64,000 nucleotides of DNA from Aequorivita antarctica (GTDB taxonomy: Bacteria; Bacteroidota; Bacteroidia; Flavobacteriales; Flavobacteriaceae): positions 186,001 to 250,000 of the forward strand of contig NZ_VORT01000001.1 in assembly GCF_007997155.1 (NCBI RefSeq), in the 5' to 3' direction. The translations under genes and the position numbers were made by a program. Of this stretch, positions 24,126-32,891 are shown piece by piece. Within the stretch, counting starts at the first letter, position 1, and each line of letters opens with the position of its first letter. The notes beneath the pieces were generated by a model. That model was not told where the DNA came from. It saw only the letters and a program-made list of their open reading frames with translations, and ran no database searches.

Positions 24126-25157
24126 ATGCCTAAACCCACCCACATACTGGTAATCCGCCTTTCCGCAATGGGCGATGTGGCCATGACCGTGCCAGTGCTT
24201 CGCGTTTTGGCGCAAACATATCCTGAATTAAAAATTACTGTACTTTCCCGTCCTTTTTTCAAACCTTTTTTTGGAGGAATCCCCAATCTTGATTTTTTGG
24301 AAGCCGATGTTTATGGAGAACACAAACGTTTCGGATTGATTAAATTGGCAAAGGAAGCCAAGGACATGGAAATAGATGCCGTAGCAGATCTTCACAACGT
24401 GATTCGTTCAAAAATCATCACGAAATATCTAAAGTTTAAAGGATTGAAAACTGCCACCATCGATAAAGGCAGAACAGAAAAAAAACGTTTAATTTCTTCC
24501 AAAAGAGAAAACATTTCACAATTAAAAACTACCCATCAGCGGTACGCGGATGTTTTTGAAAAGCTAGGTTTTCCAATAGACTTGGAAAAACATATTGCAC
24601 CTCCAAAGAAAAAATTGTCGCCAAAACTCAACGGACTTTTAGGAATAGAGTCCAAAAAACTTATAGGTATCGCAACTTTTGCAGCTTATCAAAGCAAAAT
24701 GTATCCTCTAAGTTTAATGGCTGATTTAATCCGCGATCTGGACGAAACCGACAAATACCGAATCTTCCTTTTCGGAGGTGGAAAAAAAGAAATACAACTA
24801 CTCAAAAAACTTGAAAATCCATTCGCAAACGTGACCAACGTTGCCGGAAAACTGACTTTTGAAGAAGAACTCGCCCTGATTTCAAATTTAGACTTGATGC
24901 TTTCTATGGACAGTGGTAATGGACATTTGGCTGCTATGTATGGCGTGCCAGTGGTTACACTTTGGGGCGTTACACATCCGTTTGCGGGTTTTGTTCCTTT
25001 CAATCAGCCAGAAAGCAATCAATTGATGGCAGATCGTAAAAAATTTCCCCTTATTCCTACCTCTATTTATGGAAATAAATTTCCAAGTGGTTATGAGGAA
25101 GCGATGAAAACTATTGCTCCTGAAACAGTAGTTCAGAAAGTACGGGAACTGCTCTAA
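24126..25157 (+). CDS. Glycosyltransferase family 9 (heptosyltransferase-like)
   Basis: 343 residues. Starts ILVIRLSAMGDVAMTVPVL, the GT9 N-terminal motif; the donor domain has KLIGIATFAAYQSKMYPL (in place of the usual P-F-A-x-W), FGGGKKE, and LMLSMDSGNGHLAAMYGVPVVTLWG, where the D-S-G-x-x-H-L segment is the GT9 nucleotide-sugar site. It is probably a lipid A-core or surface glycan transferase at the inner membrane. The sugar need not be a heptose. Confidence 0.88.
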   Translation: MPKPTHILVIRLSAMGDVAMTVPVLRVLAQTYPELKITVLSRPFFKPFFGGIPNLDFLEADVYGEHKRFGLIKLAKEAKDMEIDAVADLHNVIRSKIITKYLKFKGLKTATIDKGRTEKKRLISSKRENISQLKTTHQRYADVFEKLGFPIDLEKHIAPPKKKLSPKLNGLLGIESKKLIGIATFAAYQSKMYPLSLMADLIRDLDETDKYRIFLFGGGKKEIQLLKKLENPFANVTNVAGKLTFEEELALISNLDLMLSMDSGNGHLAAMYGVPVVTLWGVTHPFAGFVPFNQPESNQLMADRKKFPLIPTSIYGNKFPSGYEEAMKTIAPETVVQKVRELL

Positions 25158-25175
25158 ATTTCTTAGAATAATTAT

Positions 25176-26216
25176 TTAAACATCATCATAATCCACAACA
25201 ACGTTTGGCGTTGTGGGATGCGCTTGACAGGTAAGTATCAATCCGTCCGCAATTTCGGCTTCGGTAAGAATTTGATTTTTACGCATTTCGGCTTTTCCTT
25301 CTTTTAATCGGGCAATGCACGTGCTGCAAATACCACCCTGGCAAGAATATGGTGGATCCAAACCTTGGTCTAAAGCTGCTTCAAGAATAGATTTGGTTTG
25401 CGGCATTACAAAAATTTCCACATCATCATCTAAAGTGATGGTAATATTTGTGTTCCCATCATGTTTTTCTACCAAAAGTCCTTTTTCCGCAGTGGAAAAA
25501 AGTTCATGATGAATCTGTTTTGAGTTGATGCCGTTGTGTTTCAACGTTGCGGAAACTTCATCAATCATTACCTCGGGACCACACAAATAAAAGGCTTCAT
25601 AGAGCGTTTTGGCATATTTATTTTTCAGAAAAAAGTTTGCGATAGAGCGGTCAATTCTTCCAAATTGGGCATTATCTACTTCTTTTCTACTGAAAACAAA
25701 TTCGGCATTAAAACGATTCGGAAACTGTTTTTGAAGCTCCAAAATTTCGTTGTAAAACATCGTTTCTTCAATGCTTTGATTGCCATAAACAAGTAAAAAA
25801 GTACTTTGTGGCATTTCTTCCAAAGTGAATTTAATTAACGAAAGTACAGGCGTTATACCACTTCCTGCTGCAAAGGCAGCGTAGTTTTTTAAATTTGGCT
25901 CCAAAATAAATTTCCCCGTTGGTGGCATCACTTGCAGTGTGTCGCCAGCTTTCAAATTTTTATTGGCGTATTCGGAAAAAGCTCCTTTTTCCACTTTTTT
26001 AACTGCTACTCTCAGCACACCACTTTTTGGCGAAGAGCAAATAGAATAGGCACGACGTAAATCTTTACCACCACTTTGATGTTTTACAGTAATATATTGA
26101 CCTGCCTTAAAAGTAAAAAGGTTTTTTAAGTTTTCGGGCACTGAAAAAGATATAGAAACAGAATTCGGGGTCTCTTTTTTTACTTCGGAAACGGTAAGCG
26201 CATGAAATTCGCTCAT
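25176..26216 (-). CDS. Ferredoxin-type NAD(P)H reductase (FAD and 2Fe-2S, PaaE-like)
   Basis: 346 residues from ATG 26216. Three domains: FAD-binding barrel with RRAYSICSSP (about 53-62), an NAD-binding domain with AAFAAGSGITPVLSLI, and a C-terminal plant-type ferredoxin domain in which Cys-x4-Cys-x2-Cys (SCQGGICSTCIA) plus a later Cys (LTCQAHP) hold a 2Fe-2S cluster. It passes electrons from NAD(P)H to an oxygenase or other acceptor. PaaE is the closest named relative, but no phenylacetate oxygenase genes are nearby, so the partner is unknown. A -7 element at 26235-26242 lies downstream of the alternative start at 26255, which rules that start out. Confidence 0.88.
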   Translation of the reverse strand: MSEFHALTVSEVKKETPNSVSISFSVPENLKNLFTFKAGQYITVKHQSGGKDLRRAYSICSSPKSGVLRVAVKKVEKGAFSEYANKNLKAGDTLQVMPPTGKFILEPNLKNYAAFAAGSGITPVLSLIKFTLEEMPQSTFLLVYGNQSIEETMFYNEILELQKQFPNRFNAEFVFSRKEVDNAQFGRIDRSIANFFLKNKYAKTLYEAFYLCGPEVMIDEVSATLKHNGINSKQIHHELFSTAEKGLLVEKHDGNTNITITLDDDVEIFVMPQTKSILEAALDQGLDPPYSCQGGICSTCIARLKEGKAEMRKNQILTEAEIADGLILTCQAHPTTPNVVVDYDDV

Positions 26217-26234
26217 AATCTTGAATTTTTTTTG

Positions 26235-26242
26235 CAAAAGTA
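26235..26242 (-). promoter_or_regulatory. -7 element for the ferredoxin reductase gene
   Basis: CAAAAGTA on the plus strand reads TACTTTTG, a full TAnnTTTG match, 18 bp before ATG 26216. It decides the start. Confidence 0.65.
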
Positions 26243-26329
26243 CAAAGGAAATCAAGGAAACAAAGCTTCAAAGACTTTAAAGTGAAGCATTTTTTAGGCG
26301 TTTCGTTGAGCAGATATTAAAAAGAAATG

Positions 26330-26337
26330 TATTTTTA
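26330..26337 (+). promoter_or_regulatory. Probable promoter of porW/sprE
   Basis: TATTTTTA differs from TAnnTTTG only in the last base, and TTG at 26306-26308 lies 21 bp upstream as a -33 element. Confidence 0.45.
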
Positions 26338-26408
26338 CCGCTCTTTAGTGATTCTACATACTAAAATAGAACCTTTTAAGTTACAATATCATATAAACTG
26401 AAAGCATT

Positions 26409-28952
26409 TTGAAAGGCACATATAAAATTACATTATTTATTCTGGCTGTTGTTTTTTTGGCAGCTTGTTCACGTAAAAAAAATACCTTTTTGAACCGCAA
26501 TGTTCACGCGGTAACTACGGAATTTAACACACTGTACAACGGCGATATGGCGTTTACAGATGGAAAGGAACAACTGGCGTATGGTTTTCGAGATAATTTT
26601 TGGGAAATACTTCCAGTAGAACGTATCAATATCGAGGAAGCAGAGGCTAAAGCTCCCGGCGCCTCTAAAAATGCCGAATTCAATCGGGCTGAGGAAAAAG
26701 CTGCAAAAGCAATCCAGAAACACTCCATGTATATTGATGGAAAGGAATACAACCCTCAGATAGACGAGGCTTATATGTTGCTTGGAAAAGCGCGTTATTA
26801 CGACGGCCGTTTTATTCCAGCTTTGGACGCTTTCAACTTTATTTTGGACCGTTATCCAACCAGTAACAATATAAACCTTGCGAAAGTTTGGAAGGCAAAA
26901 ACCAACATCCGTTTAAAAAACGAAGAATTCGCTATAGAAAACCTCAAAAAGATGTTTGAGACAGCAGATTTGGAAGAGGAAGAAATTGCAGATGGTGCCG
27001 CAATGATGACACAGGCATTTATAAATTTAGATTCTTTGCAACCAGCGCTGGATTACATTAAAATAGCGGCTGAGAATGTGAAGGACAAAGAATTAAAAGG
27101 AAGATATACTTTTATAAAGGGCCAAATATACAATCGTCTCGGCGAAAAAGACAGCGCTAACATCGCTTTTGATGAGGTTATTGCAATGAATCGCAAGACT
27201 TCCAGAGCTTATATGATTAGTGCCTATTTGGAAAAAGGAAAAAATTTCGATTACGAAAAAGGTGACCGTATCGCATTTTTGGAATTGTTGCAGGATCTTG
27301 AGAAAAACCGTGAAAACCGTCCATTCTTGGACAGAATCTACAATCAGTTTGGCGATTATTACCTCAATAGCGACAGTACTGAAACAGCGATTAAATATTA
27401 CAACAAATCCATCAAAGCCTTTAAGCAGGATAAAGTTCTTCAATCAGTAAACTATCAAACCCTTGCAGAAATAAATTTTGACAATGCTGAATATAAAAAT
27501 GCAGGAGCCTATTACGACAGTACGCTAACATTTCTTGAAGAAAATAGCCGTCAATGGCGCCGCGTTTCAAAGAAGCGTGAAAACCTTGAGGATGTAATAA
27601 AATACGAAGACATTGCCACAACAAATGACAGCATCCTTAAATTGACCAAAATGAGCGAAGCTGAACAGCTTGCCTTTTTTACCGATTACACTTCAAAATT
27701 GAAGGAGCAAGCGGTAAAAGATTCTTTGGAAGCTATCAAAATTGAACAGAAAATCGCCAATAAAGAGTTTTATGAAAAAGGTAATGTAGCTTCTGGCCCA
27801 AACAAAGGCGGCAGCACATTCTACTTTTATAATACTTCCACAGTAGCTTACGGAAAAGGTGAATTCCGAAAAATTTGGGGAGACAGAAAATTGGAGGACA
27901 ATTGGAGACTTTCCAGCAAGCAAACTTCTTTGATCAATAATGATGATGAAGTGGTTGCCGCAACACCAATAGCCGAAAACGAACTATACAAGCCAGAAAC
28001 TTATATAAGTAGAATACCTACAGACAAAAAAGCAATAGACAGTTTGGCAAAAGATAGGAACTTTGCATATTACCAATTAGGCTTGATTTACAAAGAAAAG
28101 TTTAAAGAATACAATCTTGCCGCAAACAGACTTGAAAAACTGCTGAATTATAATCCTGAGGAGCGATTGGTAGTGCCTGCAAAATATAATTTGGTTAAGA
28201 TTTATGAAGTTTTGGAAAATCCTTCCGAATCAGATAAATACAGAAATGATATTTTGACCAACCATGCCGAAACGCGTTATGCTGAAATTCTTCGCAATCC
28301 AAATTCACAACTGCCAACGGATGAGTCTAGCCCAGAATTTAAGTATAAAGAACTTTACAAAGAATTTGAAGCTGCTAAATATGCCGAAGTCATCCAGAAA
28401 TGTAACGATTATATGATGGTTTACAACGGCAATGATATTGTACCAAAGTTTGAATTGCTAAAAGCTACTGCCATTGGTCGCCAGCAAGGTTTTGAGGCTT
28501 ATAAGAAAGCATTAAACTTTGTTTCGCTTAATTATCCAAGTACTGAAGAAGGCAAGCAGGCACAACAAATTTACAGCAATGTGCTTCCTATGATTGCAAT
28601 TAAGGATTTTGTTCCTGACGAAGAATCTGAAAATTGGAAATTGGTTTATAAATTCACAAATGAGGAAGTGGAAGCTGCACAAAAACTTAAAGAACAACTG
28701 GACAAAGCCATTTCAGATTACTACTATACAGATATGGTGACTTCCATAGATTACTTCGACCCGAAAAACAAACTTGTAATTGTCCACGGATTGAAAACCA
28801 AATTAGGCGCCCGTGGTTTTGGTGAAGTTTTAAAAGAAAGCAAGAATTATAAGATTAAATATCCCTTTTTCGAGATTTCGTCCCCAAACTATAAAATAAT
28901 TCAAATCCATAAAAATCTGGATGAATATTTACAGAAGGATGTAGCCGAATAA
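26409..28952 (+). CDS. porW: T9SS-associated TPR lipoprotein PorW/SprE
   Basis: 847 residues, the family's usual size. A lipoprotein signal ends VVFLAACSRK (Cys about 20), then the conserved start LNRNVHAVTTEFNTLYNGD. Tetratricopeptide-like repeats fill about 100-400 and 560-720. SprE in Flavobacterium johnsoniae and PorW in Porphyromonas gingivalis are needed for type IX secretion and (in the former) gliding; PorW links the PorLM motor to the outer-membrane part. The start is a TTG; no ATG is in frame upstream, and the signal peptide begins right at it. This fits the T9SS cargo genes in this window. Confidence 0.87.
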   Translation: MKGTYKITLFILAVVFLAACSRKKNTFLNRNVHAVTTEFNTLYNGDMAFTDGKEQLAYGFRDNFWEILPVERINIEEAEAKAPGASKNAEFNRAEEKAAKAIQKHSMYIDGKEYNPQIDEAYMLLGKARYYDGRFIPALDAFNFILDRYPTSNNINLAKVWKAKTNIRLKNEEFAIENLKKMFETADLEEEEIADGAAMMTQAFINLDSLQPALDYIKIAAENVKDKELKGRYTFIKGQIYNRLGEKDSANIAFDEVIAMNRKTSRAYMISAYLEKGKNFDYEKGDRIAFLELLQDLEKNRENRPFLDRIYNQFGDYYLNSDSTETAIKYYNKSIKAFKQDKVLQSVNYQTLAEINFDNAEYKNAGAYYDSTLTFLEENSRQWRRVSKKRENLEDVIKYEDIATTNDSILKLTKMSEAEQLAFFTDYTSKLKEQAVKDSLEAIKIEQKIANKEFYEKGNVASGPNKGGSTFYFYNTSTVAYGKGEFRKIWGDRKLEDNWRLSSKQTSLINNDDEVVAATPIAENELYKPETYISRIPTDKKAIDSLAKDRNFAYYQLGLIYKEKFKEYNLAANRLEKLLNYNPEERLVVPAKYNLVKIYEVLENPSESDKYRNDILTNHAETRYAEILRNPNSQLPTDESSPEFKYKELYKEFEAAKYAEVIQKCNDYMMVYNGNDIVPKFELLKATAIGRQQGFEAYKKALNFVSLNYPSTEEGKQAQQIYSNVLPMIAIKDFVPDEESENWKLVYKFTNEEVEAAQKLKEQLDKAISDYYYTDMVTSIDYFDPKNKLVIVHGLKTKLGARGFGEVLKESKNYKIKYPFFEISSPNYKIIQIHKNLDEYLQKDVAE

Positions 28953-29003
28953 TACCTAGTAACAAACCGAACAACAGAATAGTAACCTTTAAAACCAACT
29001 GCT

Positions 29004-29477
29004 ATGTTTTCAGACAAAAAAGAAAAGCGAATTGCGGCCGAACCTGGATCCGCCCAAAATAGAATCAACGAAGGCACCAAGCTAAAGGGGGATATTACAT
29101 CCACTGGATTTTTTAGAATTGATGGCATTGTTGAAGGCAATGTTAAAACCCCATCCAAAGTAGTTTTGGGTAAAACGGGTGTTATTATAGGTACACTTAC
29201 TTGTGAAAATGCCGATATAGAAGGCAAATTTGAAGGAAATCTTCAAGTTTCGGGCACGCTATCTTTACGGTCAACAGCGGTAATTGAAGGCGATGTAACG
29301 GTTGGCAAATTAGCTGTTGAGCCTGGCGCCACAATAAACGCTTCTTGCGTTATGCAAGACGGTAAGCCGAAAAACACTACAGTAAATCAGTCCCCTTCTG
29401 AAAATACAAAAACACATCCTTTTGATCGCCAACAGCGCTTAAAAAAAGCAGCCGTTGGGACCGATCTCGACGATTAA
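29004..29477 (+). CDS. Bactofilin family polymer-forming protein
   Basis: 157 residues. The core (about 30-115) is the short beta-helix repeat pattern of bactofilins: GDITSTGFFRIDGIVEGNV, LGKTGVIIGTLTCENADIEG, LSLRSTAVIEGDVTVGKL. Flanking ends are polar and disordered. Bactofilins assemble spontaneously into filaments that organise cell-envelope or cell-shape enzymes. It is followed 11 bp later by the AtpZ-like gene, so it may head or share the transcript of the ATP synthase locus, a layout I regard as typical of flavobacteria. Confidence 0.9.
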   Translation: MFSDKKEKRIAAEPGSAQNRINEGTKLKGDITSTGFFRIDGIVEGNVKTPSKVVLGKTGVIIGTLTCENADIEGKFEGNLQVSGTLSLRSTAVIEGDVTVGKLAVEPGATINASCVMQDGKPKNTTVNQSPSENTKTHPFDRQQRLKKAAVGTDLDD

Positions 29478-29488
29478 ATTTTCCTATA

Positions 29489-29707
29489 ATGGCCGACAAA
29501 AAAGATAATGGATTAAAACGATGGGCCATTCTGTCTGGTATTGGCATCCAGATGGGTGTTATCATTTATCTTTTTGTGAAATTGGGCAAGTGGCTTGACG
29601 GCAAATATTCTGACGACGGAAAAGTATTTCTTATCATCTGCACACTTGTTGGGGTGGGCGCTTCACTATTTTTGGTAATAAAACAGACCAATAAATTGAA
29701 TTCTTGA
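29489..29707 (+). CDS. AtpZ/AtpI-family small membrane protein
   Basis: 72 residues with two membrane helices (about 12-31 and 44-64) joined by KLGKWLDGKYSDDGK, the usual AtpZ pattern. AtpZ-type proteins lie at the head of ATP synthase operons and help c-ring assembly or magnesium supply. Seven bases separate it from the next small membrane gene. Confidence 0.85.
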   Translation: MADKKDNGLKRWAILSGIGIQMGVIIYLFVKLGKWLDGKYSDDGKVFLIICTLVGVGASLFLVIKQTNKLNS

Positions 29708-29714
29708 TTTTTTG

Positions 29715-30104
29715 ATGAAAAAAGCTACTTTCAAATTTTTAGCGGTCCTATTATTGGTGTTGACCGTAGTTTTTGCCGCACACCTATTTATTCTTCAAAA
29801 TATGGAATTGCCAATTTTTGATGATAGAATTGTGCTTTCCTATTTGCTGAATTTTGTAATGGCAGGAACCATTTTAATTTTCATTAAATCAAAGTTTAAC
29901 AAAAAATCATTGCACACAGGATTTTTATTTCTTGCTGGCAGCGGTCTTAAATTCTTGGTTTTCTTTCTGGTTTTCTATCCTGTATATCAACAGGACGGAA
30001 CGATGTCATCTTCGGAATTTGCTGCTTTTTTTGTACCCTACGCCACTTGTTTGATTTTGGAAGTGATATATCTTTCAAAACAGCTTAATAATCAGGATTT
30101 TTAG
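29715..30104 (+). CDS. Small four-helix membrane protein of the ATP synthase locus (DUF6168-like)
   Basis: 129 residues and four hydrophobic segments (about 8-27, 40-58, 70-89, 100-122). I start at ATG 29715 rather than the adjoining TTG at 29712. Its place between atpZ and atpB and its size are those of ATP synthase protein I in other bacteria, although the sequence does not match it clearly; DUF6168 is a family I recall at this position. Role in F0 assembly is inference. Confidence 0.65.
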   Translation: MKKATFKFLAVLLLVLTVVFAAHLFILQNMELPIFDDRIVLSYLLNFVMAGTILIFIKSKFNKKSLHTGFLFLAGSGLKFLVFFLVFYPVYQQDGTMSSSEFAAFFVPYATCLILEVIYLSKQLNNQDF

Positions 30105-30142
30105 CAGATTTATCCCGAAGAAAAAAACACAAAAAATAGTTT

Positions 30143-30161
30143 TTTCTTTCTCAGAAAGAAA
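30143..30161. repeat. Perfect 9-bp palindrome before atpB
   Basis: TTTCTTTCT, one base (C), AGAAAGAAA. It ends 2 bp before the -7 element of atpB, between the -7 and -33 positions, so a bound protein there would block or shape the promoter. It might instead be a hairpin at the end of the upstream transcript, but the U-run after it is poor. Confidence 0.6.
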
Positions 30162-30163
30162 TG

Positions 30164-30171
30164 TATTTTTG
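30164..30171 (+). promoter_or_regulatory. -7 element for the atpBEFHAG operon
   Basis: TATTTTTG, a full TAnnTTTG match, 35 bp before the atpB ATG. Confidence 0.55.
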
Positions 30172-30206
30172 CACCGATTTTAAGGACACCGTATATTTGT
30201 TCAAAG

Positions 30207-31370
30207 ATGCAAAGAAAAACATTGGTTAGAGTACTTTTAGGTTTATTGTTTATCGTTTCTTTTTCAGGCTTTGCCCAAGATGAGCATGGTATGGAGGTAA
30301 AAGAAGTTGCTCCTGGTGAAAAGGGCAGTAAAACTAAAAAGGAAGAAATAAAAGAATTCATCAATCATCACTTGCTGGATTCGCACGACTTCAATTTTTT
30401 TGGATCTACAAATGAAGAAACAGGCGAAACCCATCACTACGGTTTTTCACTTCCTGTAATTATTTGGGACGGTGGACTTCATACATTCATGTCTTCAGAG
30501 TTTCACCATAATAATGGTGTTGCTACGTCTAATGGTAACCATTACACACTTCACCACGAAAAAATTTACAGAACCGATGCTGAGGGTACCCTAAACTATG
30601 ATAAGGAACACGGTGATCACCCAACAAATGTTCGTCCATTAGATTTCTCAATCACAAAAAGTGTTGTTATGATGCTTGTGGTTGGTTTGTTGCTTATATG
30701 GTTGTTCCGAAGCCTTGCAAAAAGCTATGCAAAAAACGGAAGCCTACCAAAAGGTGCTGGTCGTTTCTTTGAGCCAATCGTACTTTACATTCGAGATGAT
30801 ATTGCTATTGCAAACATCGGTGAGAAAAAATACAAAAAATATTTGCCGTTCCTTTTAACCACATTTTTCTTTATTTGGTTTTTGAATATGTTCGGCCTAA
30901 CACCACTCGGTGTTAACGTAACAGGAAACATTGCAGTAACTACTGGTTTGGCAGTTATAGTTTTCTTGATAACCACTTTCACAGGAACAAAAGATTACTG
31001 GAAACACATTTTTGATCCATTGGGCGACGGAATGCCTTGGGCTGGAAAAATATTGATTTATATCATCTTGGTTCCTATTGAAATTTTAGGATTGTTCATT
31101 AAGCCATTTGCATTGCTAATACGTTTGTACGCAAACATGACAGCGGGCCACGTAGTATTGATGAGCTTAGTAGGGTTGATATTTATCTTCAAAAGTTGGA
31201 TTGGCGGACCATTGTCCTTCGGGCTTTCATTTGCAATTTCACTTATTGAATTATTGGTAGCATTGCTACAAGCATATATTTTCACAATGTTGGCAGCCTT
31301 GTATTTTGGTTTTGCGAGCGAATCGCACGCAGACCACGAAGTACACGAAGGCGAAATCCAACATTTATAA
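30207..31370 (+). CDS. atpB: F0F1 ATP synthase subunit a
   Basis: 387 residues, longer than the E. coli protein because it has a signal peptide (LLGLLFIVSFSGFAQ) and a His/Glu-rich periplasmic segment (about 25-150) as Bacteroidota subunits do. Five or six membrane helices follow. ALLIRLYANMTAGHVVLMSL holds the essential Arg of the proton half-channels, and LLQAYIFTMLAALYFGFA the paired Gln/Tyr helix. It forms the stator side of the proton path against the c-ring. Confidence 0.95.
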   Translation: MQRKTLVRVLLGLLFIVSFSGFAQDEHGMEVKEVAPGEKGSKTKKEEIKEFINHHLLDSHDFNFFGSTNEETGETHHYGFSLPVIIWDGGLHTFMSSEFHHNNGVATSNGNHYTLHHEKIYRTDAEGTLNYDKEHGDHPTNVRPLDFSITKSVVMMLVVGLLLIWLFRSLAKSYAKNGSLPKGAGRFFEPIVLYIRDDIAIANIGEKKYKKYLPFLLTTFFFIWFLNMFGLTPLGVNVTGNIAVTTGLAVIVFLITTFTGTKDYWKHIFDPLGDGMPWAGKILIYIILVPIEILGLFIKPFALLIRLYANMTAGHVVLMSLVGLIFIFKSWIGGPLSFGLSFAISLIELLVALLQAYIFTMLAALYFGFASESHADHEVHEGEIQHL

Positions 31371-31400
31371 TAAAAGTTTAATGGAGCTCGCAATCTAAGG

Positions 31401-31423
31401 TTGCTGAGCTTGTCGAAGTAGAG
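31401..31423. repeat. Dispersed TGAGC...TCGAAG element
   Basis: CTGAGCTTGTCGAAGTAG at 31404-31421 lies in the atpB-atpE spacer and matches the elements at 23432 and 43879. Confidence 0.6.
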
Positions 31424-31440
31424 TGTTTAATTTTTAATAA

Positions 31441-31641
<201 letters not shown>

Positions 31642-31651
31642 TCAAAAAAAC

Positions 31652-31690
31652 TAACAAATAGCTGTAACGGTTGGTTACAGCTGTTTGTTA
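31652..31690 (+). terminator. 17-bp stem-loop after atpE (attenuator or mRNA end)
   Basis: AACAAATAGCTGTAAC pairs with GTTACAGCTGTTTGTT around a GGTTG loop, with a single T-G wobble, and one more T-A pair outside. It is 10 bp after the atpE stop. There is no long U-run (TTTGTTAAAA follows), so partial termination or 3'-end protection of the atpBE message is more likely than full termination. Confidence 0.6.
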
Positions 31691-31712
31691 AAATTGAAGT
31701 ATTCTTTCCTGC

Positions 31713-31728
31713 AGGGTTTTCAAACCTT
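31713..31728. repeat. Degenerate AGGTTTTCAAACCT palindrome
   Basis: AGGGTTTTCAAACCTT resembles the palindrome at 24109-24123 and lies in the atpE-atpF spacer. Confidence 0.45.
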
Positions 31729-31790
31729 GGAGGTATTAAAATAAAAATTTAGTTTGAATTAATAAGATACCCGCCTTCGCGGACACTAGT

Positions 31791-32291
31791 ATGGAAAAAT
31801 TAATTAACGACTTTTCATTCGGACTTTTCTTCTGGCAAATAATCATATTTGTGTTGTTGCTTTTGTTGCTTCGCAAGTTTGCTTGGAAACCAATCTTAGG
31901 CGCAGTTAACGATCGTGAAGAAGGAATAAAAAACGCATTGGATTCTGCTGAAAAAGCAAAATTGGAAATGCAAAACCTTCAGGCAGACAACGAAAAATTA
32001 TTGCAAGAAGCCCGTGCTGAACGCGAAATGATGATGAAGGAAGCCCGTGAGATTAAAGCAAAAATGATTTCAGACGCTAAAGAAGATGCCAAAATCGAGG
32101 CCGACAAAATGGTCGCCCACGCACAAGCGGCTATTGAAAGCGAAAAGAAATCAGCTATCGCAGAATTGAAACAACAAGTAGCAAGTCTTTCTTTAGAAAT
32201 TGCCGAGAAAGTAGTAAAACACGAACTTTCCGATAAAGACAAGCAATTGAAACTTGTAGAAGAAATGTTGGGCGACGCTAAATTAAACTAA
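31791..32291 (+). CDS. atpF: F0F1 ATP synthase subunit b
   Basis: 166 residues: one N-terminal membrane helix (about 8-28, FGLFFWQIIIFVLLLLLLRKF) followed by a long charged helix rich in Ala, Glu and Lys (about 40-150), which dimerises to form the peripheral stalk. The motif FAWKPILGAVNDREEGI just after the helix is typical. A single b gene implies a homodimeric stalk. Seven bases separate it from atpH. Confidence 0.95.
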   Translation: MEKLINDFSFGLFFWQIIIFVLLLLLLRKFAWKPILGAVNDREEGIKNALDSAEKAKLEMQNLQADNEKLLQEARAEREMMMKEAREIKAKMISDAKEDAKIEADKMVAHAQAAIESEKKSAIAELKQQVASLSLEIAEKVVKHELSDKDKQLKLVEEMLGDAKLN

Positions 32292-32297
32292 TATTCA

Positions 32298-32834
32298 ATG
32301 AGCAGAGCAGCGATAAGATACGCGAAAGCAATTTTGCAGAAGTCGAACGAAAACAACACAGAAGCTGTTGTTTTTGGCGATATGCAATCTGTTTACAAAA
32401 CCATAGAAGACAGCCGCGAATTGCAAGCAGTGCTTCAAAGTCCGGTAATAAAAGCCAACGATAAAAAAGAGGCTTTGTTGAAAATTTTTAGCGGACAGTC
32501 AGAAATCACTCATTCGCTTATCAATATTCTGGTAGCTAATAAACGCACTTCGTTGTTGGGCAACGTGGCAAAAAGCTATATCGATCTTTACAATGAGGTA
32601 CAAGGCGTAAAAGTAGCAACCGTAACTACCGCCGTTCCTCTTTCTTCAGAATTGGAAGGAAAAGTAATGTCCAAAGTAAAAGAATTGACAGGAAGCGAAA
32701 AAGTAACGCTTAATAATGAAATTGACCCTGCACTTATTGGAGGATTTATCCTTCGTGTTGGCGATATTCAATATAATGCGAGCATCGCAAACCAGTTTGG
32801 AAATTTAAAAAGAGAATTCAGTAAATCAATATAA
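32298..32834 (+). CDS. atpH: F0F1 ATP synthase subunit delta
   Basis: 178 residues, full length. N-terminal RAAIRYAKAIL and the helical bundle (about 1-105) bind the top of F1; the C-terminal part with EVQGVKVATVTTAVPLS and NEIDPALIGGFILRVGD meets subunit b. It connects the stalk to the alpha3beta3 head. Confidence 0.95.
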   Translation: MSRAAIRYAKAILQKSNENNTEAVVFGDMQSVYKTIEDSRELQAVLQSPVIKANDKKEALLKIFSGQSEITHSLINILVANKRTSLLGNVAKSYIDLYNEVQGVKVATVTTAVPLSSELEGKVMSKVKELTGSEKVTLNNEIDPALIGGFILRVGDIQYNASIANQFGNLKREFSKSI

Positions 32835-32852
32835 TAAGGAAATTAGGTTTAG

Positions 32853-32887
32853 TCTAACGTCTAAAATCTAGCATCTAATATCTAAAT
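32853..32887. repeat. Five heptamer repeats directly before atpA
   Basis: Units TCTAACG, TCTAAAA, TCTAGCA, TCTAATA and TCTAAAT, ending 4 bp before the atpA ATG. They take up most of the atpH-atpA spacer. Confidence 0.85.
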
Positions 32888-32891
32888 AAAA

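Noticed and set aside
26409-28952. Upstream ATG for porW
   Set aside because: No in-frame ATG exists upstream; the lipoprotein signal begins directly at the TTG, so TTG is taken as the start.
31652-31690. Standard terminator between atpE and atpF
   Set aside because: The stem is strong but there is no proper U-run and the genes behind it need transcription, so it is described as attenuator or 3'-end element instead.
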